A stretch of DNA of 64,000 nucleotides, taken from contig CBDDEJ010000008.1 in assembly GCA_965226915.1 (NCBI GenBank), positions 186,001-250,000 of the forward strand. The letters are read 5' to 3'. Below are positions 1 to 8,160 of this stretch, piece by piece. The stretch's first letter is position 1, and each line of letters starts with the position of its first letter. The notes below the pieces were generated by a model. It was not told the origin of the DNA, did no database searches, and saw only the letters and a program-made list of their open reading frames with translations. The stretch is from Io17-Chloro-G2 sp965226915 (GTDB lineage Bacteria > Chloroflexota > Dehalococcoidia > Lucifugimonadales > UBA3495). The translations under genes and the position numbers were made by a program.

Positions 1-16
1 TTGATCCTTTTGCCAT
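1..16 (-). CDS. start of a gene running off the left edge
   Basis: An ATG on the minus strand at 16-14 (M-A-K-G-S...) is preceded by a good GGGAG ribosome site at about 22-26. Only five codons lie in the window, so the product cannot be identified. It starts 10 bases after the stop of the archaellum-like gene at 26-532 and is probably the next gene of the same operon. Confidence 0.4.
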
Positions 17-25
17 AAATTCTCC

Positions 26-532
26 CTAACATCCGAAATAAGCGCTGTCGGTCACTCCAAATGGCGTGCCAACTACCATGGCCCCCGAAGTCGCGCTGGA
101 AACATTTGGGTTAACCTTTATGTCGAATGTAACGGTCTCGCCAGGGTTCCAGGCGTTGGGGTCTCGAATATCTGGAGTGATGGAATTCAAGGCCCACTCG
201 TTATCGCCTACGGCCCCCGTCACGTAATCTAGCCGTTGGTGAACCTCGCCGCCGCCACCATCTTGGTAATCCACGATCACATAGACTTTCGAAAAGTCGG
301 TGATATGCGTTTTGTCGGGATTCGAAACGCCAACCGTATATGTGCCGCAGCCGCCCGATGAAGCTGTGGAAGTGATGCTTACCCGAGTGTTGAGATTGTC
401 GGCGATCAGAGCGGCGTTGGTTGATGATTCCGTGCTTTGCAGATTCCAAACATCCAGCATCACCAAAAAGGTTACGCTGCTCAACACGATGAACAGTGAC
501 ATCGCGACAACGGCGCCCAGCCTTTCGGTCAT
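26..532 (-). CDS. archaellum FlaF/FlaG-like secreted protein
   Basis: 168 residues. Residues 5-27 form one hydrophobic helix directly after a short charged N-terminus, with no signal-peptidase I site, as in type IV pilin/archaellin-like exports. The remainder reads as a beta-sandwich with the spaced pattern seen in archaellum stator subunits ArlF/ArlG: a V-I-V-D-Y strand near residue 85, W-A-L-N at about 112, a W-N-P-G-E turn near 128, and a final T-P-F-G-V ahead of a C-terminal Cys. A GAGG ribosome site precedes the ATG. Archaella are known in some Chloroflexota, so the assignment is plausible. A generic pilin-like or unknown secreted protein is the alternative. It lies 98 bases downstream of the two-helix membrane protein at 631-1014. 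Confidence 0.5.
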   Translation of the reverse strand: MTERLGAVVAMSLFIVLSSVTFLVMLDVWNLQSTESSTNAALIADNLNTRVSITSTASSGGCGTYTVGVSNPDKTHITDFSKVYVIVDYQDGGGGEVHQRLDYVTGAVGDNEWALNSITPDIRDPNAWNPGETVTFDIKVNPNVSSATSGAMVVGTPFGVTDSAYFGC

Positions 533-630
533 ATGGTCGCGCCTCTTCCATCAGGGAACGGGCAAAACCCGGCCAGGGGCGGATATTGAACAGCCGCACG
601 CTTCATCCGGCTAAGTGGCGGCCGCCGAGG

Positions 631-1014
631 CTAGAACGAAGAGTGGCTGAATCCAAAGCGATCGGGCAGACGCCGAACGGTCTGGGCAAGTAAAGGGCCC
701 GTCGGTCTGAAGCGGGCGAAACCGAGAGTAACCATGATCAAAACGGTGATTGCTGATGCGCTAAGCGTCAACGCCATAGCGTTGTTATCGTTGGAAGCGG
801 CTGCCGACGAGCCTTGGGAACCAAAAATCGCGGAAACCCTCGACGCCGCCATCGTCTCGGCGGCGATGAACCGGTCAGGATTGTGTGTGACTACAGCCGC
901 AGCGCCGTTCATCATTATCTGGCTCCGGCCGGTTTCCACAAAGCCCACCCACAAAAGACCAACTGTCATCAGAAAGGCGGTTGTGATCAGGGCCAGCTTC
1001 GGTGCAATTAGCAT
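631..1014 (-). CDS. small membrane protein, two helices
   Basis: 127 residues, not recognised. The start chosen is the internal ATG at 1014 because GAGGAG sits eight bases upstream; the frame stays open further upstream but that extension has no ribosome site and is very polar. Hydrophobic segments lie at about residues 7-25 and 78-97, separated by an Ala/Ser/Asn-rich loop, with a basic C-terminal tail. This would place the loop outside the cytoplasm with both ends inside. It precedes the archaellum-like gene in the same orientation and may belong to the same export or filament operon. The region upstream of it is cut by the IS701 insertion at 1150, so its promoter may be lost or replaced. 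Confidence 0.55.
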   Translation of the reverse strand: MLIAPKLALITTAFLMTVGLLWVGFVETGRSQIMMNGAAAVVTHNPDRFIAAETMAASRVSAIFGSQGSSAAASNDNNAMALTLSASAITVLIMVTLGFARFRPTGPLLAQTVRRLPDRFGFSHSSF

Positions 1015-1153
1015 TTGGCGTACTCCTCGATTACCGGAGTTGTTGAGCGGACGTTTAAAGACCACTAATCCATTGAGGAAATCGACGTCGAAACTGTTGC
1101 TTGAAACCATTTTGAGCCTGTCGCCCGGCTGGTCAAAGGGTGCGCACCCCTAG

Positions 1154-2606
1154 TATTACAACGTCAGTTCAGGGAGGGATGTGGGGTGATGCCCGCATGG
1201 CGGCGCGGCGCTTGGCATGGGAGCGTTTGGCCCGTTCGTTACTGTCCTGCGTATCCTCAAGCCACCGCAGCAACTCGGTTGGCCCGAACCGTTCCCGGGG
1301 CAGCATTTCCCGCACCACCCGGTAGACCTGCGGCCTCGTGATCCGGGGCATCTTTTCCCCCCCAAGCCTGTTGCAGGCTCAGCAGAAAAGCTCCGCCCAG
1401 CAGGCACAGGGCCACGTGGTGATGCCAGCCAGCCCAGGTGCGGGTCTCGTACTCGTCCAGGCCTACGTCGCTTTTCTCCGTCTCAAACTCCGTTTCTATA
1501 CGCCAACGGGAGCCTCCCACGTATGCCAGGGTCTCCAACGGGGTATCCTCCGGAGCATTGGACAGGTAGTAGCGGGGTTCGCTGCCGTCCAGGTTCCGGC
1601 GGTAGACGGCCCAGTGGATTTCGCCGGGCTTGCGCCTGCTGGTCGGTCGCACCCTCTGGGCGCTGAAAAGGTAGCTGCGTGGTCCCTGGCTTCCCTCGGC
1701 CACCGTAATCTCACGCCAGGCCTCCTCCGGCAACTCGTCGCTGCGCTGCTCCATGGTCCGGCGCTGACCGTCTCGCAGCCTGGGTTTGCGGGGACGCCCG
1801 AATCCCTGATACTCCGCACTGGTCCAGGCAGGCTCCGGCGGCCACACCGTAAAGCCGGACGGAACGTCCAGCACGTACCACATCCCCAAGGCCGCCAGGC
1901 CCTCCCGGAAGGACGGCGACATCCCAAAGGCGTCGTCCGCCGCGACCCATCCAGCCTTCAGGTGGCCCCGCTCCTGTGCCCGCCCCACCATCTCCAAGGC
2001 CAACTCCGTCTTGGACCGGTAGCCCTGCCTATCCTCCGGCACACCCGCCGCCTCACACCGGTCTTTGTCCGAGGTCCAACTCTCGGGCAGATACAGCCCC
2101 TTGTCCACCAATGCCCGTCCCAACGGGCTGACATAGGCCAGGAACATCCCCGCCTGGCAGCTGGCCACCTTCCCCAGCCTCCCGCAGTACTGCCGGGCCA
2201 CTCCCACCGACTTCCTCCCCTGCTTGGGAAAGTCGCTGCCGTCCAGCGCCCACACCCCTTCCGGATGCTCCAGCCGGGTTCCCAGGTACTCCTGCAGCCG
2301 TCCTATAATCACCTCATCGTCCCAGGGAGAATCGGTGAGAAACCGCTGCATCCCTCGGGCTGACCCCGGAACCGTCTCCGACAGGTTCTCAGCGTTGCGC
2401 CGCTCCCCAGACTGTACCAGCAGGGCCTGGAGATAATGACCGCTGTGCTCCCGCGTCTCCCGGCGGCCAAACAGCGGCGCGAAGTAAGCGTGAAAATCCC
2501 GAAATGACCCGTACACCTGCTCGAAAGCTGCCGCATCCACATCCCCACCTGCCTATTCCCTCTCCAGCTACACAGTTATCCTATCAAACTAACTGACGTT
2601 GTAATA
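1154..2606 (-). mobile_element. IS701-like insertion sequence, copy A
   Basis: A 1453-bp element with perfect 16-bp terminal inverted repeats, TATTACAACGTCAGTT at 1154-1169 and its complement at 2591-2606. It is flanked on both sides by CTAG (1150-1153 and 2607-2610), read as a 4-bp target duplication; IS701 family members are known to favour such YTAR sites. The right-hand CTAG is also the outer boundary of the adjoining IS1182-like element, so copy A went into the target duplication of that element. A near-identical copy lies at 30131-31672. Confidence 0.93.
1169..2540 (-). CDS. IS701-family DDE transposase, frameshifted near the C-terminus
   Basis: Starts at a GTG (2540). The first frame gives a DDE-superfamily transposase with the expected blocks: W-A-L-D-G-S-D-F around residue 97, A-A-D-D-A-F-G near 198, and a R-W-R-I-E-T-E-F-E motif near residue 350. 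At a run of seven G (1357-1363) that frame leaves the family sequence. The true C-terminus (P-R-I-T-R-P-Q-V ... S-H-A-K-R-R) continues in the frame reached by skipping one base and ends at 1169. The uncorrected frame would end at 1257. The identical G7 run occurs in copy B, so this is either an inherited lesion or a slippage or +1 frameshift site. Confidence 0.85.
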
Positions 2607-4403
2607 CTAGAAGCCCGGCTGAAAAGCCCTGCTGTGACGAGATGAGGTGGAGGATAACCAGTGGACTGGGCCAAGTCTGAGACTAAGGGCGACCCATCTG
2701 GCCGCGGCCAATATGAATTGGGCAGTAACGATGGGCGACCCGGCGGCGAGCCGGTCCGGTCTATTCTCTGGTTTATTGGGGGAGGAGCCTGAAGCCTGGG
2801 ACATCATCCCCATCCTGGTAGCCACCAGGGTCAGGTTGGCCACCGTGGCTGCCAGGAGTAGCTGAAAGAGGGTCTTGGCCCGACCAAAGTAGCGAGATTG
2901 GCGGACCCCCAGTTGCACCAGCCGAGCCAGGCGATGCTCGACCAGCTGCCGCCAGCTGCGGTATTCGGCGAAGCTCTCACTTTTCTGGAAGGCCCGGGCT
3001 TGTTGCAGGAGCGCCTCTTGGGGATGGAGAGTCACCGTACGGCCTTTGCCCTCTCCAGCTGCCACGCACTGGGACCGCAGGGGGCATACGCCACAGACCG
3101 CCGGGTCGAATTGAAAACTCTGGACCGGATAGGTCTGACCCAACCGGTTGGTCCGGGTGCCGAAGGTCCGCAAGGTGTGGGTAACATTACCGGCTGGGCA
3201 GGTGACGGTGCCGGCCGCCAGGTCGATCTGGAAGTCCTCTTTGGGGAAGTGGTCTTTTCTGGGACGACCCGGCACCTTGGCTATTAGCGTCCGACCGGCA
3301 TCGGCAAAGGTCTGCCGCGTCCCGCCATCCCCATAGGCCGCATCCCCAATGGTCTCCTCCACAGCTATGCCCGTGTTCTCTTCACTCTGCTCCACCAGTT
3401 CCAGGACTCCGGTGTTGTCACCGGCATTGCCGGGCAGGATATCTACCGCGGTCACCAGTTGGGAATCGGTATCCACCACCACGGCAGCCTTATGTCCGTC
3501 GAAGCGTTTGCTGCTGCTTTTGCGCCCATGGCGCATCTCCGGGTCGTGCGCCGAAGGGACCCCGTCCCGGCTTACGCCATCCTTCAGGGCCGGACCATCC
3601 TCCTGCCGTTCCACATCTTGCAAGAGGAGTTGCCCCAAGAGTTCCGCTGCTTCTCCAATAGCCTGGCGCTCAGGACTATCTGCGGGAAATCTACCTTGGG
3701 CCTGACGGGCCAGTTCCAATACCAGGTCAGCATCGGCTACTATCTTCTGCAGTAAGGCTTGCCGCTCTTTCTTGTTGTCCCAGTCAATCCCCGCCTCTCC
3801 CTTCACACTGGAGCCAAAGTAAAGCTCCAGGCCGTGTCTCAAGGCCCACTCCTCGGCCCGGGTCCCATCCAGTTGGGCCAGTGCCCGGACCACCTGGACG
3901 ATGCCGTCGGCCAGCAGGTTGTAGGTGTCCTTGACCGCTCCCCGGCCCAGAATGTAGGTGGTGTTCACCGCCACCTTCATCCGCCGTCCTTTCAGGCAGC
4001 CGGTCTGCTGGGCGAATTGGAGGCTGCGCTGAAAGACGGCCCGCACCCGGTCGTGGAGGATCAGCTGGGCTCGAAACAGTTGCAGGGTGCTCTTGGCAAA
4101 GGGACGGTCCTCCACCTCAATCCCCAACGCCACCTTCCACCGGATATCGAAGTCCGCCCTCTGCTTGGCTTCCAGGTCGCTCACTTTGTCGTAGGCTTGC
4201 AACAACAGCGCGGTGGCCACCAGACTGGGCGCCACGCTATCCCGGCCATTGTCCGGGCAATACAGTTCGGCGAAGTCTTCGTCTCGAAATAGCTGACCCC
4301 GCAGGGAGGCCAGGACGCCGTAGAAGGAGCCGCGGCCCACATAGTCCAGGTAGAGATGGTCCGCTTCCAGGAACCCCAGCTGTTTAGAGCGTTTTCCCAG
4401 CAT
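2607..4403 (-). CDS. IS1182-family transposase
   Basis: 598 residues, uninterrupted. The N-terminal DUF772-type domain (residues about 40-130, including L-L-L-Q-A-Y-D and D-I-R-W-K-V-A-L-G) and a C-terminal DDE domain are recognisable: H-K-A-A-V-V-V-D-T-D near residue 303, G-D-A-A-Y-G-D near 352, a Cys-rich segment C-G-V-C-P-L-R-S-Q-C near 437, and R-S-W-R-Q-L-V-E-H-R-L near 478. The last residues are encoded by the left terminal repeat, and the stop codon TAG (2609-2607) is formed by the flanking CTAG target sequence, not by the element. The intact frame suggests it may still be active. Confidence 0.9.
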   Translation of the reverse strand: MLGKRSKQLGFLEADHLYLDYVGRGSFYGVLASLRGQLFRDEDFAELYCPDNGRDSVAPSLVATALLLQAYDKVSDLEAKQRADFDIRWKVALGIEVEDRPFAKSTLQLFRAQLILHDRVRAVFQRSLQFAQQTGCLKGRRMKVAVNTTYILGRGAVKDTYNLLADGIVQVVRALAQLDGTRAEEWALRHGLELYFGSSVKGEAGIDWDNKKERQALLQKIVADADLVLELARQAQGRFPADSPERQAIGEAAELLGQLLLQDVERQEDGPALKDGVSRDGVPSAHDPEMRHGRKSSSKRFDGHKAAVVVDTDSQLVTAVDILPGNAGDNTGVLELVEQSEENTGIAVEETIGDAAYGDGGTRQTFADAGRTLIAKVPGRPRKDHFPKEDFQIDLAAGTVTCPAGNVTHTLRTFGTRTNRLGQTYPVQSFQFDPAVCGVCPLRSQCVAAGEGKGRTVTLHPQEALLQQARAFQKSESFAEYRSWRQLVEHRLARLVQLGVRQSRYFGRAKTLFQLLLAATVANLTLVATRMGMMSQASGSSPNKPENRPDRLAAGSPIVTAQFILAAARWVALSLRLGPVHWLSSTSSRHSRAFQPGF

Positions 4404-4482
4404 CCCCTCCCTCCCACACCCATTAAATTATCCTGACAATTATATCGGAACAGTCGAGGTCAGTGCACTTTTCGGCCAGACT
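2611..4482 (-). mobile_element. IS1182-like insertion sequence
   Basis: An element of about 1.87 kb carrying one long transposase gene. Its imperfect terminal inverted repeats read AAGCCCGGCTGAAAAG at the left end (from 2611) and, on the complement of the right end, AAGTCTGGCCGAAAAG (4467-4482). CTAG flanks both sides (2607-2610 and 4483-4486), suggesting a 4-bp CTAG duplication. A 72-bp piece of the same left end follows IS701 copy B at 31677-31748, and the right-end repeat closely matches the end of the 171-bp MITEs at 19331 and 32691. Confidence 0.85.
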
Positions 4483-4627
4483 TCTAGCCGGGCTAGAGTG
4501 GTTGCCATATTGGCTCGGTGATATACTGCACCGGCGCAGGCGGGACGGGTCATGCGGCGCCGATGCCTTCGTTCAAATTCCTAAAACGTCAAGATCAACG
4601 AAATATAGAATTTTATGGAGGCCAGCC

Positions 4628-5704
4628 TTGCTGGAGCAATTCAGAGTCAATCTAGATGAAGCCGTGTTTGCCCAGGGAGAAGACCTGAAAAGAACGGCGG
4701 CAGGTGTTTTTGAAAAAATGGGAGTGGCGGCCGAAGACGCATTGTTGGCCGCCGACGTGCTAGTGCTGGCCGACCTAAGGGGTGTGGACTCCCACGGCGT
4801 CTCCAACATGCTGCGCAGTTATGTAACTGGATACCAAAGCGGGTCGATCAACCCCCGGCCAGACTGGAAGGTGGTGAGGGAGACACCCAGCACCGCCAAC
4901 ATTGACTGTGACCGGGGACTGGGAGTGATCATTGCTCCCAAGGGCATGGATATCGCCATACAAAAGGCCAAGCAAGTCGGAGTCGGCATGGTGACCATGG
5001 GCAACGCCCGGCACCTGGGTATGGCCTCTTACCACGCCATGCTCGCCCTAGAGCACGATATGATCGGCATTTGCATGACCAGCTGCCCGCCGTCGGTGGT
5101 GCCTACCTTCGGCGCCGAGCCTAGGTTGGGCACCAACCCCATCGCCATAGCCGTTCCATCGGGAAATGAGCCCCCATTCGTGTTTGACGCCGCCACCAGC
5201 AGCGTGGCCGGCAACAAGATAGGCATCGCCCGGCGTTTGGGCGCCAAGCTGGAGCCAGGTTGGCTGGTGGACTCAGACGGCACCCCCATCATGGAGGAGA
5301 TCGACGCGCCGGACAGTTACACGCTGTTGCCTCTGGGAAGCACCCGGGAACTGGGTTCCCACAAAGGCTACGGGCTTTCCTGCATGGTGGATATCCTGGG
5401 CGGCGTGCTGACCGGCTTCGGCTACGGAGCAGTGCCCGGCAGGCCCAACTTCGGCCACTATGTCGCCGCTTACAGCGTGGACGCATTCACAGACGCTGGT
5501 GAGTTCAAGACCACCATGGACGAATGGCTGCAAATGATGAAAAGCACCAAGCCCGCCCCCGGCCACGATCGGGTCTTGGTTGCCGGTCAAGCCGAAGCCG
5601 AAGTGGAAGAAGTGCGCCGCGCCGACGGGATACCGCTGCACCCAGAGGTGGTTCAGTGGCTACGCGACACCTGCAGCGAGTTAGACGTCGCCTGCCTCAT
5701 CTAG
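4628..5704 (+). CDS. Ldh2-family malate/L-lactate-type dehydrogenase
   Basis: 358 residues. The TTG at 4628 is chosen because GGAGG lies six bases upstream (4617-4621); the upstream extension of the frame runs into the IS1182 end and cannot be native. Family marks include D-L-R-G-V-D-S-H-G-V with the catalytic His at about residue 47, G-N-A-R-H-L-G-M near residue 125, P-R-L-G-T-N-P-I-A-I-A and F-D-A-A-T-S near 170-195, and H-K-G-Y-G-L near 245. The family reduces 2-oxo acids with NAD(P)H in the cytoplasm; the substrate here is not predictable. Such genes often accompany flavin monooxygenases in these genomes. The IS pair ends only about 140 bp upstream, so the promoter may be partly replaced. 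Confidence 0.85.
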   Translation: MLEQFRVNLDEAVFAQGEDLKRTAAGVFEKMGVAAEDALLAADVLVLADLRGVDSHGVSNMLRSYVTGYQSGSINPRPDWKVVRETPSTANIDCDRGLGVIIAPKGMDIAIQKAKQVGVGMVTMGNARHLGMASYHAMLALEHDMIGICMTSCPPSVVPTFGAEPRLGTNPIAIAVPSGNEPPFVFDAATSSVAGNKIGIARRLGAKLEPGWLVDSDGTPIMEEIDAPDSYTLLPLGSTRELGSHKGYGLSCMVDILGGVLTGFGYGAVPGRPNFGHYVAAYSVDAFTDAGEFKTTMDEWLQMMKSTKPAPGHDRVLVAGQAEAEVEEVRRADGIPLHPEVVQWLRDTCSELDVACLI

Positions 5705-5754
5705 GCTAGGCAGCCTATTCAGGCAGGTCGTGCTTCGACATGAGACTAGTGGAT

Positions 5755-5850
5755 GAAGAACCACCCCCTCTCTAGCTCTCCCCCTTACGAAGGCCGAGAG
5801 AACTAGTCCCTTCCCCTCGCGGGGGAAGGTCAGGATGGGGGTCGTTCTTC
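5755..5850. repeat. intergenic palindromic element
   Basis: Between the converging Ldh2 and monooxygenase genes, GAAGAACCACCCCC (5755-5768) is repeated in inverted form with one mismatch as GGGGGTCGTTCTTC (5837-5850). A nested hairpin CTTCCCC/GGGGGAAG lies inside at about 5810-5828. The whole 96 bp would fold into a long branched hairpin. A similar C-run/G-run element lies at 35825-35941. It could act as a bidirectional terminator or be a small repeat family. Confidence 0.6.
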
Positions 5851-5883
5851 CAGCCACTGAATCAAACCCCTCTGGATAAAGCG

Positions 5884-7011
5884 CTAATCCTTCAGTGCTG
5901 GGATGACTTCCCGGCCCATGAGTTCCAGTGATTTCATAGTGTCTTTGTGGGACAGCCGGCCGCCCTGGGCCTCCAGAAGCAGCGAGCCGACCCCCAGGGT
6001 TTCTTTTATGTGGCGCAGTTGGCGGATGACCGAATCGGGGTTGCCCACCACCAGGTGGTAACGGCTTTGCAGCTCTTCGTAAGACATCTCATTTAGCGGA
6101 GTGGGACGCCGCCGGGCCACCGCCGCCGCTCCAGCCCGTGACATGTAACCGGGTGGAGACCAATACTCTTTGGGACCTCGCAAAGGGTAGTTCATACGCC
6201 ACATGAATGCTTTCCCGGCTTCCTGGGCCAACTCTTCAGTCTCGTTCACGTGGCAGCAGATCATGAAAGCGAATTTATCCGGTCCCGGCTCCCATCCATC
6301 TTCCGCGGCGTATTCCCGGTAGCGCTGAAACAGGTCTTTGGCCACATCCAGCGGGGTCAAGAACGCGGCGTAGGTATACCGGTTTCGCGCGGTCCATTCC
6401 ACGGTCTCAGGGCTGCCGGTGCCAGGCACCCATATCGGCGGAAAGGGTTTTTGCAGCGGCAGCATCCAGGGATTCACGGCCCGGAACTGGTAGTGCTTCC
6501 CCTCCCAGCGGAAAGGCCCGGGAGTGGTCCACGTCTTGATGATCAGGTCGTGGCACTCCTCGAACCGCTCCCGGTTGTGCAGCGGGTTGGTGTTGTTGGC
6601 CCAGCTTTCGATGCCGATGCCCCGAACGAATCCCGACTGGATACGGCCGCCGGATATGACGTCCAGCATGGCTATCTCTTCCGCCAAGCGCACCGGGTTT
6701 TCCGTCGTTGGGAGCATATTACCAAGCATGAGGATCTTAGCTTTGGTTGTGGTCCTGGCCAGGATCCCACCGGTGATATTGACCTCCACGTCCATGCACG
6801 ACGGCGTGTTGTGGTGCTCATTGATCATCAGCCCGTCAAACCCAACGTCCTCGGCATGCTGGTATTCGTCCAAGTAGCGCTTGAACAGGTCGTGGGCTGT
6901 GTTTGGGTCAAAATAAGTGTTTGGGAACGTGAGCCGCATCGACGGGTACTTCTCCGCCTCGGACTCAGGGAACTCGGCGTAAGGGAACTCGGTGAAATAG
7001 TAGACATCCAT
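5884..7011 (-). CDS. luciferase-like flavin-dependent monooxygenase (LLM class)
   Basis: 375 residues with the bacterial luciferase-type TIM barrel: D-G-L-M-I-N-E-H-H near residue 60, A-E-E-I-A-M-L-D-V-I-S-G-G-R-I near 108-125, F-V-R-G near 128, and P-P-I-W-V-P-G-T-G-S near 190. The protein would use reduced FMN (or F420) and oxygen on an unknown substrate. The H-x-H at residues 65-67 and the G-G-R-I loop are typical of the FMN-dependent class. It lies 76 bases downstream of, and in the same orientation as, the alpha/beta hydrolase at 7088-7870, suggesting a two-gene degradative unit. A second, divergent member lies at 21549-22604. Confidence 0.88.
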   Translation of the reverse strand: MDVYYFTEFPYAEFPESEAEKYPSMRLTFPNTYFDPNTAHDLFKRYLDEYQHAEDVGFDGLMINEHHNTPSCMDVEVNITGGILARTTTKAKILMLGNMLPTTENPVRLAEEIAMLDVISGGRIQSGFVRGIGIESWANNTNPLHNRERFEECHDLIIKTWTTPGPFRWEGKHYQFRAVNPWMLPLQKPFPPIWVPGTGSPETVEWTARNRYTYAAFLTPLDVAKDLFQRYREYAAEDGWEPGPDKFAFMICCHVNETEELAQEAGKAFMWRMNYPLRGPKEYWSPPGYMSRAGAAAVARRRPTPLNEMSYEELQSRYHLVVGNPDSVIRQLRHIKETLGVGSLLLEAQGGRLSHKDTMKSLELMGREVIPALKD

Positions 7012-7087
7012 TGGAGGGCCTCCGAGTTAGCGGTCAGCTATCGGCCATTGGCGCCGTCAGGTGAGCTGAATGCTGAATGCTGTTAGG

Positions 7088-7870
7088 TTAAAAAAATTCC
7101 AGGGCTGTTTTGACGAACTCCTCGGTTTTTTCTACTTGGGGAACGTGTCCGCAATTGTCGATGACCACAAGGTCCGACCCGGGGATGGCCTTATTGAACA
7201 TCTGGCCGCACTCCAGGGGGATTAACCGGTCGTTGGCGCCCCATACGATGCGGGTTGGTATGGACACTCTGGCCAATAAACCCGCCAAACGGGGGTCATA
7301 CATGTACGGCTTCCAGCAGATGCGCACAGACATCTCCCGGTTGCGTTCGGCGGTGTCAATTTGCCCGGGAGTCGGCTCGCCGCCGTAGATCGACTCATAT
7401 TCCGCGGCTTGCTTGGGGTCGTGGAAAAGCAGTTCTGTTACCTGGGCCGGACTAATGATGAATATGTCGGCGATCTCGCCTAGTTTGGGCTGGATACCCG
7501 CGGCGTCTACGAGCATGAGTTTGCTGAAGGCATGGCGGCAGTTGGCGGCGATCTCCGAAGCCAGCCAGCCTCCCATGGAAAACCCTATAGCCCTGGCGCC
7601 TTCCAACCCCTGCTCTTCCAGAAACCAGGTGTAAAAAGAGGCCAGGTCGGCCATGGTTTCCAGCCATTCAGGCCGGTCCGACTTGCCGTAGCCGGGGTGG
7701 CTCGGCAGGTAGACTGTGTATTTTTCGGACAACGCTTGAACGTAATTCAACCAGCCCGAACTACCGCCGGCGCCGTGGAAGAGGAGCAGGGGGTCGCCCG
7801 ACCCTCCCTTGAGCACCTGGATCTTCGCGCCGCCCACATCGACCATTTCCTCGGTGAATGCAGTCGCCAT
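7088..7870 (-). CDS. alpha/beta-fold hydrolase
   Basis: 260 residues, complete. The oxyanion-hole loop L-F-H-G-A-G-G (about residues 30-36), the nucleophile elbow G-F-S-M-G-G-W with Ser at about residue 97, the acid in W-G-A-N-D-R near residue 212, and the His in N-C-G-H-V-P-Q-V-E near residue 240 make a complete Ser-Asp-His triad. It resembles meta-cleavage product hydrolases and haloperoxidase-like esterases; the substrate is unknown. It is followed by the flavin monooxygenase on the same strand, so the pair may oxidise and then hydrolyse a common substrate. Confidence 0.85.
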   Translation of the reverse strand: MATAFTEEMVDVGGAKIQVLKGGSGDPLLLFHGAGGSSGWLNYVQALSEKYTVYLPSHPGYGKSDRPEWLETMADLASFYTWFLEEQGLEGARAIGFSMGGWLASEIAANCRHAFSKLMLVDAAGIQPKLGEIADIFIISPAQVTELLFHDPKQAAEYESIYGGEPTPGQIDTAERNREMSVRICWKPYMYDPRLAGLLARVSIPTRIVWGANDRLIPLECGQMFNKAIPGSDLVVIDNCGHVPQVEKTEEFVKTALEFF

Positions 7871-8070
7871 GTCCCACGCTCCTTAGTGCAGCTGTCAGCC
7901 AACAGCGGTCAGCTTTCAACTGGTGGATTCCAATTTGGTTTCCGTTGCCGTAACCGGGCTTCGTGCTGGCTCGTCCGCCAAAAAACCAAGACTTACGGCT
8001 GGAAGCATCGTCATCCTATCCGGGAGCGGGTTGATGGTCAAGGAAAGTGGACCGGGCTGGCCGGACGCTC

Positions 8071-8097
8071 TTGCGCGGGAATCACGTGTGCTATAGT
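8071..8097 (+). promoter_or_regulatory. possible serA promoter
   Basis: The 290-bp gap between the divergent hydrolase and serA contains TTGCGC (8071-8076) and TATAGT (8092-8097), but the spacer is only 15 bases. An AGGA ribosome site precedes the serA ATG. No other structure was seen in the gap. Confidence 0.25.
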
Positions 8098-8160
8098 CTA
8101 GGCTGGGCCTTCGAAATGGGGCCCGCGATCATTCGATTGCTGGAATTAGGATAGGAATTT

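Noticed and set aside
1338..2363. Long plus-strand open frame opposite the IS701 transposase (also 30194-31429 in copy B)
   Set aside because: It mirrors the transposase gene on the other strand, has no ribosome site or known motif, and exists because of codon bias in a high-G+C gene.
3759..4292. Plus-strand open frame opposite the IS1182 transposase
   Set aside because: Antisense shadow without family features.
6250..7086. 278-codon plus-strand frame opposite the flavin monooxygenase
   Set aside because: The minus-strand protein is a clear family member across the full length.
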